A stretch of DNA of 64,000 nucleotides from contig NZ_JAFFQR010000105.1 in the NCBI RefSeq assembly GCF_020736845.1, positions 179,513-243,512 of the forward strand, in the 5' to 3' direction. Positions 7,311 through 13,555 of the stretch are shown here, one piece after another (position 1 is the first letter of the stretch; every line of letters begins with the position of its first letter). The notes under the pieces are model-generated. The model did not search any database. It saw nothing but the letters and a program-made list of their open reading frames with translations, and was not told the DNA's origin. The DNA is from Paenibacillus farraposensis. Its GTDB lineage: Bacteria; Bacillota; Bacilli; Paenibacillales; Paenibacillaceae. The position numbers and the translations under genes are program-made.

Positions 7311-7753
7311 GATAACATCATTTTTTTTGCAGTCGAAAAAATGTTTCCTCAACTGTATCCATTTTGCGTCTGGCTTCAACTGTACTACGTCCGCATGAAG
7401 TCTGTAGTTCAGATTGAGAGTATGGACATAGGGCTAAGACCTGGATGTCCCTGCTGCCCGTGGCGAATTCGAAAGACGTTTCACGGTTGATGGATGGGAC
7501 AAGACTGCCATAAGGGTCCTGTCATAAGTGCACTAGTAATTTTACAGTGCTGTCCAGTAATGAGCAGTCACATATTTGTAGTAGAAAATAGGTTGTGTGA
7601 TCGAAACAGTAATCAACACCGCTAGACGTGAATAAAGGTTATCATGTGAGGAAAGTCCTAGCTGGATTAAGCTGGAGGATATTATAATTGCAGCTTAGAA
7701 AAATATTTATCTCACATATAACACAAAAATTTCCAATAATACGGTTAATTGCA
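7311..7753. other. Intergenic stretch without a recognised gene
   Basis: About 440 bases between the YjcZ remnant and the agr promoter. I read all six frames and found no segment with coding character plus a start and ribosome site. Apart from a T-run near 7320 nothing stands out. Confidence 0.4.
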
Positions 7754-7783
7754 TTGCCATACGCCGAAAATTGAATATACAAT
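7754..7783 (+). promoter_or_regulatory. Candidate promoter of the agr-like operon
   Basis: TTGCCA, an 18-base spacer and TACAAT. The predicted transcript would begin about 15 bases before the first start codon. Confidence 0.45.
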
Positions 7784-7804
7784 AATAGCAGCCTAGTTTC
7801 GAGG

Positions 7805-8530
7805 ATGGTGTTTCATTTGTTATCTGCTTTGTTGTATGTCCTGCTCGGTGTATTTGATGCCCTCGCATCTGTTACTTTGGTTCTGAAGCTTTATAAGCTG
7901 CCTCTGTTCGAATACCGGAAAAGAATACTTGTTTATGTAATAGTTATCGCTTTATTCTCTTATTTGATGCGTGTAGTTATCGGGATACCAAAGCTAGATT
8001 TGCCATTACAATATATTTTTATGATTTTATTTTTCAGATTTGGGTTGGGTGTAAAAACACATTTGGCAGCCTTCGCAACTGGAGCTGGGTTGACGGTATA
8101 TATTAACTTACAACTAATTGTATTTATATTTGCCAATTGGTTTGGAATAGCCAGGCCTGAGGTTATACACGACACGGATGGATTCCCCATTTACTTTATT
8201 CAATTGTTCTCTACCGCTGTTGTCTTTTTGATTTCATTTGTTATGAGCAAATATAATTTTGGGTTCTCGTTTATCTTACAACCTCCGTATGTTTTTTTGA
8301 AAGGAGAAAGTTACCTTTCATCATTAAATAAAATGTTAATTGTAGGTGTGTTAATATCTGCTATAACTATTTCGATAACCCTATATATGCTTTACAATTC
8401 TAATGCGATAGGACTCCTTTCAATTTCATTATTTACATTTGGCATATCTTATTTTTTCTCAGAGAAAGGGGATTATAAGGATGCTAGAAGCGGTATCGAG
8501 GCGTATCGCGGCAGCGATAAAGAAAGCTGA
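7805..8530 (+). CDS. Polytopic membrane protein upstream of agrB
   Basis: 241 residues with about six hydrophobic spans (roughly 2-25, 38-58, 68-82, 88-112, 130-150, 176-213) and an acidic-basic tail (SEKGDYKDARSGIEAYRGSDKES). The arrangement resembles the membrane sensor half of AgrC-type kinases, but there is no HisKA or ATPase domain and no sign that one was lost downstream, because agrB starts inside this gene. GAGG lies immediately before the ATG, closer than ideal. The tail overlaps agrB by 50 bases, suggesting coupled expression. It may act as a membrane partner of the peptide processor or as a receptor lacking its kinase. Confidence 0.6.
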   Translation: MVFHLLSALLYVLLGVFDALASVTLVLKLYKLPLFEYRKRILVYVIVIALFSYLMRVVIGIPKLDLPLQYIFMILFFRFGLGVKTHLAAFATGAGLTVYINLQLIVFIFANWFGIARPEVIHDTDGFPIYFIQLFSTAVVFLISFVMSKYNFGFSFILQPPYVFLKGESYLSSLNKMLIVGVLISAITISITLYMLYNSNAIGLLSISLFTFGISYFFSEKGDYKDARSGIEAYRGSDKES

Positions 8531-9011
8531 TCCTGACGGGCCCACAAGTGTTGAGGTAATGGAGTATGTGCTTGCAATAAAACTTACCGAATTTTCAGCG
8601 ATATTTCTTGTTTCAATTATAGGATGGTTTACCGGACATTTTTTCGGTTCTTTATTAGCTCTTGGAAGTCTAATGCTAATTAGAAAATTCTCGGGTGGAA
8701 TTCATTTTTCCAACCTTACGATTTGTGTTTTTTTTACAACGATATTATGTATAGCCATTCCTTTTATTAACCTAAGCTTGTTTGTGATCTTTATTGCTAA
8801 TGTTTGCTCATTACTCATATTTATTGTTTATGCACCTAATCATTTTATTTATATCAATAAGACTAAAAATCATAAATACTATAAAGTGATCTGTATTGTT
8901 ATTTGCGCGTTGAATTTTTTTATACAATCACCAGTAATATGCTTATCTTTGGCGGTACAGTCTGTCAGCATTCTGCCTTTATGGAAAGGAGGTGAACGTA
9001 AATGGATATGA
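8481..9011 (+). CDS. agrB: AgrB-family autoinducer peptide processing endopeptidase
   Basis: 176 residues. Starting at 8481 (AAGGGGATTATAAGG upstream), the protein has the AgrB core: Arg68, then SGGIHF with His75 and, seven residues on, Cys82 in TICVFF. This spacing equals that of the His/Cys catalytic pair of staphylococcal AgrB. Hydrophobic spans follow. AgrB cuts the C-terminal tail of AgrD and forms the peptide (thio)lactone at the membrane. Its 3' end overlaps agrD by ten bases. No agrC or agrA follows: a terminator comes straight after agrD. Confidence 0.9.
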   Translation: MLEAVSRRIAAAIKKADPDGPTSVEVMEYVLAIKLTEFSAIFLVSIIGWFTGHFFGSLLALGSLMLIRKFSGGIHFSNLTICVFFTTILCIAIPFINLSLFVIFIANVCSLLIFIVYAPNHFIYINKTKNHKYYKVICIVICALNFFIQSPVICLSLAVQSVSILPLWKGGERKWI

Positions 9012-9133
9012 AATTGGCTAGAATTTTAAATGTAAAATTGGGTAAATACGCCGAAGAATCTACAAAAACAGAAAAAACAATTTTTGGTGCTAAACCAGTA
9101 CCAGCAGAGTTAAAGAAAAAAGAAAAGAACTAA
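9002..9133 (+). CDS. agrD: AgrD-like autoinducer peptide precursor
   Basis: 43 residues behind a perfect GGAGGTGAA. The N-terminus is amphipathic (MDMKLARILNVKLGKYAEES), followed by TKTEKTIFGAK, then the acidic/Pro-containing tail PVPAELKKKEKN that AgrB would remove (compare PxxPEEL in the family). Unlike classical AgrD there is no Cys, and no Ser where the ring-closing residue is expected; Ser20 is far upstream. Thr26 would be the nearest residue able to form an ester, giving a ring TIFGA. Assignment rests on position, size and tail. The chemistry of the mature peptide is open. Confidence 0.75.
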   Translation: MDMKLARILNVKLGKYAEESTKTEKTIFGAKPVPAELKKKEKN

Positions 9134-9157
9134 TTTACACACTATACTAAAGTGTGG

Positions 9158-9195
9158 AATCCCTTGACGCTCTAAGCGCCGAGGGATTTTCTTTT
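9158..9195 (+). terminator. Terminator of the agr-like operon
   Basis: AATCCCT ... CGC / GCG ... AGGGATT followed by TTCTTTT, 25 bases after the agrD stop. Confidence 0.8.
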
Positions 9196-9260
9196 GAAGG
9201 GGCGGTATCTCTGAGCAGTTCCATAAGGAATCTCTTGTGGCAACGTGCATGATATGGCAT

Positions 9261-9291
9261 AAAAAAAGTAGGAAGAAGTCTTCCTACTTTT
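9261..9291 (-). terminator. Terminator of the small basic protein genes
   Basis: A perfect 12-base stem (AAAGTAGGAAGA / TCTTCCTACTTT) with a 2-base loop. On the minus strand it is followed by a run of seven T. Confidence 0.8.
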
Positions 9292-9306
9292 CGCTGAAAA
9301 CGATGA

Positions 9307-9447
9307 TTAACGTCTGCGTTGGCTATCATTTACACTAAACAGATTAACAGCAAGTGCATTACCTCTGGCACGTGCAGTTGCTCTTTGATTAGACCGGATG
9401 TTTAATCTTCTTCTTAAGATGCGTTTAAAATGTCTTCTTCTCATCAT
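9307..9447 (-). CDS. Small basic protein, paralogue of the one at 9488-9658
   Basis: 46 residues behind AAGGGAGGTGAA. Very Arg-rich start (MMRRRHFKRILRRRLNIRSN), then a motif ARARGNALAVNLFSVN and a basic end (SQRRR). The neighbouring gene shares the core RG(G)NALAxN with hydrophobic spacing. No Cys, no membrane span. I recognise no family. The charge suggests nucleic-acid or membrane binding, or packing in the spore; the position next to agrBD leaves open a peptide-related role. The start could be the second Met. Confidence 0.65.
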   Translation of the reverse strand: MMRRRHFKRILRRRLNIRSNQRATARARGNALAVNLFSVNDSQRRR

Positions 9448-9487
9448 TTCACCTCCCTTCAAAAGATATTGAAGGTACGGTTGGGTC

Positions 9488-9658
9488 TCATTGGTTTTTA
9501 TGTCTGCGTTTGCGCTTGGAAATCTTAATATTCAGTGCATTGGTTGCCAGAGCATTTCCGCCTCTTGTTTCAGCGGCTGCAGCTTGAAAGATTTTAACGA
9601 CCAGATATTTGTTTTTCCCGATGCGATGTTTAAACGTTTTGACTTTATTTCTGATCAT
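9488..9658 (-). CDS. Small basic protein, paralogue of the one at 9307-9447
   Basis: 56 residues behind AAAGGAGAT. It begins MIRNKVKTFKHRIGKNKY, has a hydrophobic-Ala segment (LVVKIFQAAAAE), then TRGGNALATNALNI and a strongly basic end (KISKRKRRHKNQ). The shared TRGGNALATN / ARGNALAVN core, short length, basic ends and tandem order indicate duplication from one ancestor. The two genes are 40 bases apart and end at one terminator, so they form a bicistronic unit. Function unknown. Confidence 0.65.
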   Translation of the reverse strand: MIRNKVKTFKHRIGKNKYLVVKIFQAAAAETRGGNALATNALNIKISKRKRRHKNQ

Positions 9659-9907
9659 CGGAACATCTCCTTTGCTTAGGTCTACCTTATATATATGTCA
9701 ATACTACTAGTAATGTATAAGCATAAATCTATTAAAAGCAGAAAAAGCGAATACCTATGATTCTAAAATTTCATGAAAAACCGTATGCTCGCCATCCTCT
9801 TCAATCCGGCTTTATATTTGGAAGGTGTTACATATAGTAAACAGAGCGAGATGCAATATTTATCTAGAATATAGAAGGGTATATATGCTGAAATATGTAC
9901 ATATAAA
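9659..9907. other. Intergenic stretch upstream of the small basic protein genes
   Basis: A+T-rich; a TTGACA hexamer occurs on the minus strand near 9700 but I found no matching -10 at the right spacing. No gene seen. Confidence 0.35.
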
Positions 9908-9940
9908 ATAAAACCGGCTTGCCTGGGGCAGCCGGTTTTG
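9908..9940 (-). terminator. Terminator of lexA
   Basis: AAAACCGGCT pairs with AGCCGGTTTT around GCCCCAGGCA (minus strand) and is followed by TTTTATTTTAT. Confidence 0.8.
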
Positions 9941-9977
9941 GAGTAGTGGATAGAATAACGGGGAAGAAAGAAAAAAA

Positions 9978-10604
9978 TCAGTGAAAGTCCCGGAAGAGTC
10001 CAACGACCTTGCCCAAAATGCTGACATGTGTCAGCCGAAGTGGTTCAAAGGCAGGGTTTTCCGGCTGAAGCCGGATATGATCCTTTTCTTTGTAGAAGGT
10101 TTTAACAGTTGCTTCATCTTCATCTGTCATGGCTACAACAATATCACCATTATCGGCGGTTTGTTGCTGACGTACGATAACATAGTCACCGTCAGCAATA
10201 CCAGCTTCAATCATGCTTTCGCCTACAACAGATAACATAAATATTTTATCTTCACCAACAAAATGTTGGGGAAGAGGGAAATAATCTTCAATATTTTCTG
10301 TCGCTGTAATAGGAAGACCAGCAGTTACTTTGCCGACGACGGGAACACGACTAATGGAGTAATTTATCAAGTTGCTATTATCCGCCTCATCTTGGCCAAG
10401 TAGCTCAATGGCTCGTGGTTTCGTAGGATCGCGGCGAATAAGTCCTTTCTTCTCTAAACGATCCAAATGACCGTGAACCGTAGAGCTGGAGGCCAATCCG
10501 ACAGCCTCGCCTATTTCGCGTACAGAAGGGGGGTAGCCCTTTAGACGCACTTCATTGCGGATAAATTCAAGAATGGCCTGCTGGCGGCTCGAAATCTTAG
10601 ACAT
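9978..10604 (-). CDS. lexA: LexA repressor of the SOS response
   Basis: 208 residues. The N-terminal winged helix-turn-helix covers about 1-70 ([13 protein letters not shown], then [25 protein letters not shown]). The C-terminal S24-type peptidase domain has the Ala-Gly self-cleavage site in VTAGLPI, the catalytic Ser in [11 protein letters not shown] and the Lys in EATVKTF. RecA filaments trigger self-cleavage and derepress damage genes. It faces yneA across about 190 bases that hold two perfect and two near-perfect LexA boxes, one of them inside its own promoter spacer, so it should be autoregulated. Confidence 0.98.
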   Translation of the reverse strand: MSKISSRQQAILEFIRNEVRLKGYPPSVREIGEAVGLASSSTVHGHLDRLEKKGLIRRDPTKPRAIELLGQDEADNSNLINYSISRVPVVGKVTAGLPITATENIEDYFPLPQHFVGEDKIFMLSVVGESMIEAGIADGDYVIVRQQQTADNGDIVVAMTDEDEATVKTFYKEKDHIRLQPENPAFEPLRLTHVSILGKVVGLFRDFH

Positions 10605-10638
10605 ACCGTATCAACCCCATTTAGTAACGTTTGGGAAA

Positions 10639-10667
10639 ATTATAACATAGAACCCCCGTTCGTACAA
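10639..10667 (-). promoter_or_regulatory. lexA promoter
   Basis: On the minus strand TTGTAC, 17 bases, TATAAT. The LexA box at 10650-10661 fills the spacer. Confidence 0.7.
10650..10661. promoter_or_regulatory. LexA box 1 (GAAC-CCCC-GTTC)
   Basis: A perfect match to GAAC-N4-GTTC, inside the lexA promoter. Confidence 0.85.
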
Positions 10668-10677
10668 ACATAAGTTC
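10666..10677. promoter_or_regulatory. LexA box 2, one mismatch (AAAC-ATAA-GTTC)
   Basis: One mismatch in the first half-site. It overlaps the lexA -35. Confidence 0.5.
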
Positions 10678-10701
10678 TAAATGTAGCGCAAAAATATTTG
10701 C

Positions 10702-10713
10702 GAACCTTTGTTC
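10702..10713. promoter_or_regulatory. LexA box 3 (GAAC-CTTT-GTTC)
   Basis: A perfect half-site pair between the two divergent promoters; flanking C and T also fit the CGAAC...GTTCK pattern. Confidence 0.85.
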
Positions 10714-10722
10714 TCTTTTTTG

Positions 10723-10751
10723 TTGAATAAAACAAATGTTCGTGTTATATT
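10723..10751 (+). promoter_or_regulatory. yneA promoter
   Basis: TTGAAT, 17 bases, TATATT. LexA box 4 lies in the spacer. Confidence 0.65.
10730..10741. promoter_or_regulatory. LexA box 4, one mismatch (AAAC-AAAT-GTTC)
   Basis: Located within the yneA promoter spacer, where bound LexA would block RNA polymerase. Confidence 0.55.
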
Positions 10752-10791
10752 GTGAACGGATATAAGAACAGACGTTTGGAGGATGCTGCCA

Positions 10792-11162
10792 ATGTTGAAA
10801 TATAGCACATATCAAAGTATTTTCCCAATGAATTTGGAAACGATGTAGGAAGCTCAAAAGAAAAGACAGCCGGGATTTACGCAGATCATGACCAATACTC
10901 TTTTGCTTAAGCTTCTTATTGTAGTAATTGTCGCTTGGATTGCAGGCGCAGGCGTACTTACAGTTTTCGCAGCACCTTCAGTTTCGAAGGTAGAGGCAAC
11001 TAAGCTGACCGTATAACCCGGGGATACGTTGTGGCAGATTGCATTCAAGTATAAACCGGAACAAATGGATACACGTGTATATATAGAAAGAATTGTACGG
11101 ATCAATGGACGGAAGATCGGGGAGTGCAGGCAGGCCAGGTGCTTAAACTCCCGCACTTCTGA
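10792..11162 (+). pseudogene. yneA: YneA-type SOS cell-division inhibitor, inactivated
   Basis: Behind GGAGG, the frame encodes MLKYSTYQSIFPMN, a membrane span (LLKLLIVVIVAWIAGAGVLT) and a LysM domain (PGDTLWQIAFKYKPEQM; VYIERIVRING), the layout of YneA, which delays septation during SOS. It is broken three times: TAG at codon 19 (10846), TAA at 11014 just before PGDTLW where Gln is expected, and a frameshift near 11115-11130 that hides the usual end QAGQVLKLPHF. Both stops are explained by single C-to-T changes in Gln codons. The promoter, LexA boxes and ribosome site look intact, so loss may be recent. Confidence 0.85.
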
Positions 11163-11172
11163 TATAACGATT

Positions 11173-11218
11173 AGAGCTTGTCAGGGGCGTGATGCAGGAA
11201 CCTTGACAAGCTCTTTTC
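11173..11218 (+). terminator. Terminator after yneA
   Basis: AGAGCTTGTCA pairs with TGACAAGCTCT, followed by TTTTC. Confidence 0.85.
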
Positions 11219-11266
11219 TACATGTCAAAGTGTATTATATCTTTGCTTTTATGGAGGGGACACAAT

Positions 11267-11473
11267 TTGGATATAGACAGCTTGGTACAGCGCATCAATG
11301 AATTAGCGCGCAAAGCAAAATCCGAGGGCTTGACAGAAGAAGAAACGATAGAGCGCGCCAATCTTCGGGAAATTTATTTAGGCAATATTCGCCGTAATTT
11401 TCGGCAACAGCTTGAAACGATCGAATTTGTGGATGATGACACACCGGAGGGAAAACGCGGGCCGAAGCACTGA
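11267..11473 (+). CDS. DUF896/YnzC-family protein (UPF0291)
   Basis: 68 residues. The likely start is the TTG at 11267, giving (M)DIDSLVQRINELARKAKS, behind ATGGAGGGG. The family core follows: EGLTEEETIERANLREIYL and NIRRNFRQQLETIEFVDDD. The fold is a two-helix bundle, and in B. subtilis the gene belongs to the lexA/yneA/ynzC neighbourhood, which this window preserves except that yneB is absent. Molecular role unknown. It lies behind the yneA terminator and may have its own transcript. Confidence 0.88.
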   Translation: MDIDSLVQRINELARKAKSEGLTEEETIERANLREIYLGNIRRNFRQQLETIEFVDDDTPEGKRGPKH

Positions 11474-11495
11474 TTCGCTAAAGCTGCTTAGCCCG

Positions 11496-11523
11496 TATGC
11501 CTTTATTTTCGGCATATCTTTTT
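11496..11523 (+). terminator. Terminator after the DUF896 gene
   Basis: TATGCC / GGCATA stem followed by TCTTTTTC. Confidence 0.65.
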
Positions 11524-11591
11524 CGGTATCTATATAGTTTGGCTTTCAGGCAATCGTTTTGATGCAATATATATGGGAAGGGAATTGAGAG

Positions 11592-12101
11592 ATGGCCCGA
11601 TCATTTGAAAGAAAAGTACGCAAGAACACAGCGCAGCTAAACAACACACGCAAAAAACAAGGCATGAAAACCATTAGTGGTGCAGGTTCTGCAATGGAAA
11701 TTTTCCGCGGTCGCAATATTACTTCACCTATTATGCTCGCTGGACTTGCCGTATTGTACATGCTTATGAGTTACTTTTTGACCAAGACCGGTATGAGAGG
11801 AATGGACTGGCTTGTATTCGGCTTGTACTTGATGCTGGCTGTGATCTTTTTCATTCGTCGTCCTTATTTGAAGGTAGGGAAGGACACGCTTTATATGCTA
11901 AAAGGCGGCAGAGAACGCCCAATGACGGCTGAGGATATGAAAATTATCAAAATTGAAAAGGGTTACGTAACGATTGTAAGAAAGGGCAAGGGCGGCAACT
12001 TTATTTTAACAAAATCACTGGGACGATATGACACGGATGCCATTGCACAGCGACTTGAGAAGTTTGCGCTATCCAATCAGGTACAGGTGGAGAAAAAATA
12101 A
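11592..12101 (+). CDS. Conserved hypothetical membrane protein
   Basis: 169 residues. A basic, Asn/Lys-rich N-terminus of about 40 residues (RSFERKVRKNTAQLNNTRKK) precedes two hydrophobic spans (about 46-63 and 73-92). The soluble C-terminus (VGKDTLYMLKGGRERPMTAEDM; IIKIEKGYVTIVRKGKGGNF; RYDTDAIAQRLEKFA) has the beta-rich look of a PH-like or bacterial membrane-anchored regulatory domain. I recognise no named family. The ATG follows GGGAAGGGAATTGAGAG. It stands alone between two terminators. Confidence 0.7.
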   Translation: MARSFERKVRKNTAQLNNTRKKQGMKTISGAGSAMEIFRGRNITSPIMLAGLAVLYMLMSYFLTKTGMRGMDWLVFGLYLMLAVIFFIRRPYLKVGKDTLYMLKGGRERPMTAEDMKIIKIEKGYVTIVRKGKGGNFILTKSLGRYDTDAIAQRLEKFALSNQVQVEKK

Positions 12102-12264
12102 CTGATTAACCTGTATTTCTGGATGTAAGGCCGCATGGTGTTATATACCATTTGACACGTTGCGGCTACTTGCGTAATAGGGGACATAAGGACTGGAATG
12201 CTTGTGAGACGTAGACATGCGGAACGGGCATACATATAACGTGGAAAGAGAGTGGATAATTCAG

Positions 12265-13059
12265 ATGGCCATTCAGGCGGTAATGTTTGATCTTGATGAT
12301 ACGCTTTTATGGGATGAACGTAGTGTAGAAGAGGCATTTGGTGCAGCCTGTCAAACAGGCTCCCGGGCAGCCGGCGTTGATCCGAAGGCTCTAGAGGAAG
12401 CAGTTCGCAGGGAAGCACGGGCATTGTATGAGTCCTATGAGACCTTCCGTTTTACTCAGATGATCGGTATTAATCCATTTGAAGGGTTATGGGCAAATTT
12501 TACAGCAGGAGAACAGCCTGAATTTCGCCAGTTGGAACAGTTGGCACCTGTCTATCGTAAAGAATCATGGCGCAGAGGTCTTAAGCAGCTTGGAATAGAT
12601 AATGAGGAGCTGGCGCAAAAGCTGGCCACCCAATTCGCTGCTGAAAGACGCGCACGTCCCCATGTGTATGAAGAAACATTTGAGATTCTGGAACAGCTGA
12701 AAGGGAATTACAAGCTGTTATTGTTGACCAATGGTTCCCCTGATCTGCAGCAGGAAAAACTGGATGGAGTACCTCAATTAGCTCCTTTTTTTGATCACAT
12801 TGTCATTTCCGGTTCATTTGGCAAAGGCAAGCCTGATCCGTCCATTTTCCAGCATGCACTCGGACTCCTGGGTATCAATCCTGAACATGTTTTAATGGTA
12901 GGGGATAAGCTGACTACTGATATTCAGGGAGCTCTGTCAGCAGGCGTCCACTCTGTGTGGCTGAATCGCAACGCCAAAACCAATACTACAGAAATCATTC
13001 CAGCATTCCAAATCAAGCATTTGTCTGAATTGGTCGCAATTATTCAATCGTTCGCATAA
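12265..13059 (+). CDS. HAD-superfamily hydrolase (YjjG/YfnB-like)
   Basis: About 264 residues. HAD motif I is VMFDLDDTLLWDE near the start, motif II LLLTNGSPD, motif III the Lys of GKGKPDPSIF and motif IV MVGDKLTTDIQGA. A helical cap of about 90 residues lies between motifs I and II. Such enzymes dephosphorylate small phosphometabolites, often nucleotides. The start at 12265 places motif I at residue 8 as is usual; the ATG at 12217 would add an unrelated extension. A terminator follows. Confidence 0.88.
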   Translation: MAIQAVMFDLDDTLLWDERSVEEAFGAACQTGSRAAGVDPKALEEAVRREARALYESYETFRFTQMIGINPFEGLWANFTAGEQPEFRQLEQLAPVYRKESWRRGLKQLGIDNEELAQKLATQFAAERRARPHVYEETFEILEQLKGNYKLLLLTNGSPDLQQEKLDGVPQLAPFFDHIVISGSFGKGKPDPSIFQHALGLLGINPEHVLMVGDKLTTDIQGALSAGVHSVWLNRNAKTNTTEIIPAFQIKHLSELVAIIQSFA

Positions 13060-13100
13060 GAAAAAAATTCATTGCTTTTTCCAGAAAAATAAGTATCAAA

Positions 13101-13149
13101 AACTCCCTTTGCTCGGTGTGCTTGGAGCAGAGGGAGTTGCTTTTTCTAC
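13101..13149 (+). terminator. Terminator after the HAD hydrolase gene
   Basis: AACTCCCT-TTGCTC pairs with GAGCA-GAGGGAGTT, then GCTTTTTCT. Confidence 0.8.
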
Positions 13150-13166
13150 AATAGGAAAAGCTCGTA

Positions 13167-13383
13167 TTATGCCTTCATAAAAGAAGGATCTTCAAACCGC
13201 TCGGCAATTCAGCCATTTCCTCGATGAACAAGCGGACGGCAACGATCTTTTGATTTTCCATTAAGGTGAAGAAATGAGGGGTATTTTCGGGCACGGAAAT
13301 CACATCACCCGGTGAAAGCTCTACATTAAAATAGTCGATTTCTTTGGGATCTTTAATGATGAAAATGCCTTTGCGGCTATGTT
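13167..13383 (-). pseudogene. mtnD: Acireductone dioxygenase (cupin), C-terminal remnant
   Basis: The minus strand reads HSRKGIFIIKDPKEIDYF, then LSPGDVISVPENTPHFFTLM and IVAVRLFIEEMAE. This is the second half of the acireductone dioxygenase cupin, including a metal-ligand His in the PENTPHFFT motif. The end is frameshifted: the following frame gives RFEDPSFMKA and a stop at 13167, the normal type of tail. Upstream of HSRKG there is a TAA and only weak similarity, so the N-terminal half is missing or unreadable. The enzyme belongs to the methionine salvage pathway. Its position next to metH may be chance. Confidence 0.6.
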
Positions 13384-13555
13384 AAATCCCAAAAATAGAT
13401 TTTACCTTCTCTCCAAAACTGAAATTTGTTAATTGGATAAGCATGATGACTGTCAAGCAGCAAGGTGCATAAAACGTATGTTTTTACTTCAATCTATCTA
13501 AATGATACAGTTTCTGCTAAACTAGGATTTAACGTTTTGCGGGGGTGAAGAGATT
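13384..13555. other. Leader region of metH
   Basis: No S-box (SAM) or B12 riboswitch signature was seen in the bases before metH. A GGGGGTGAAGAG ribosome site ends it. Confidence 0.4.

Noticed and set aside
13384-13555. S-box or B12 riboswitch upstream of metH
   Set aside because: No matching core sequences; the leader is short.
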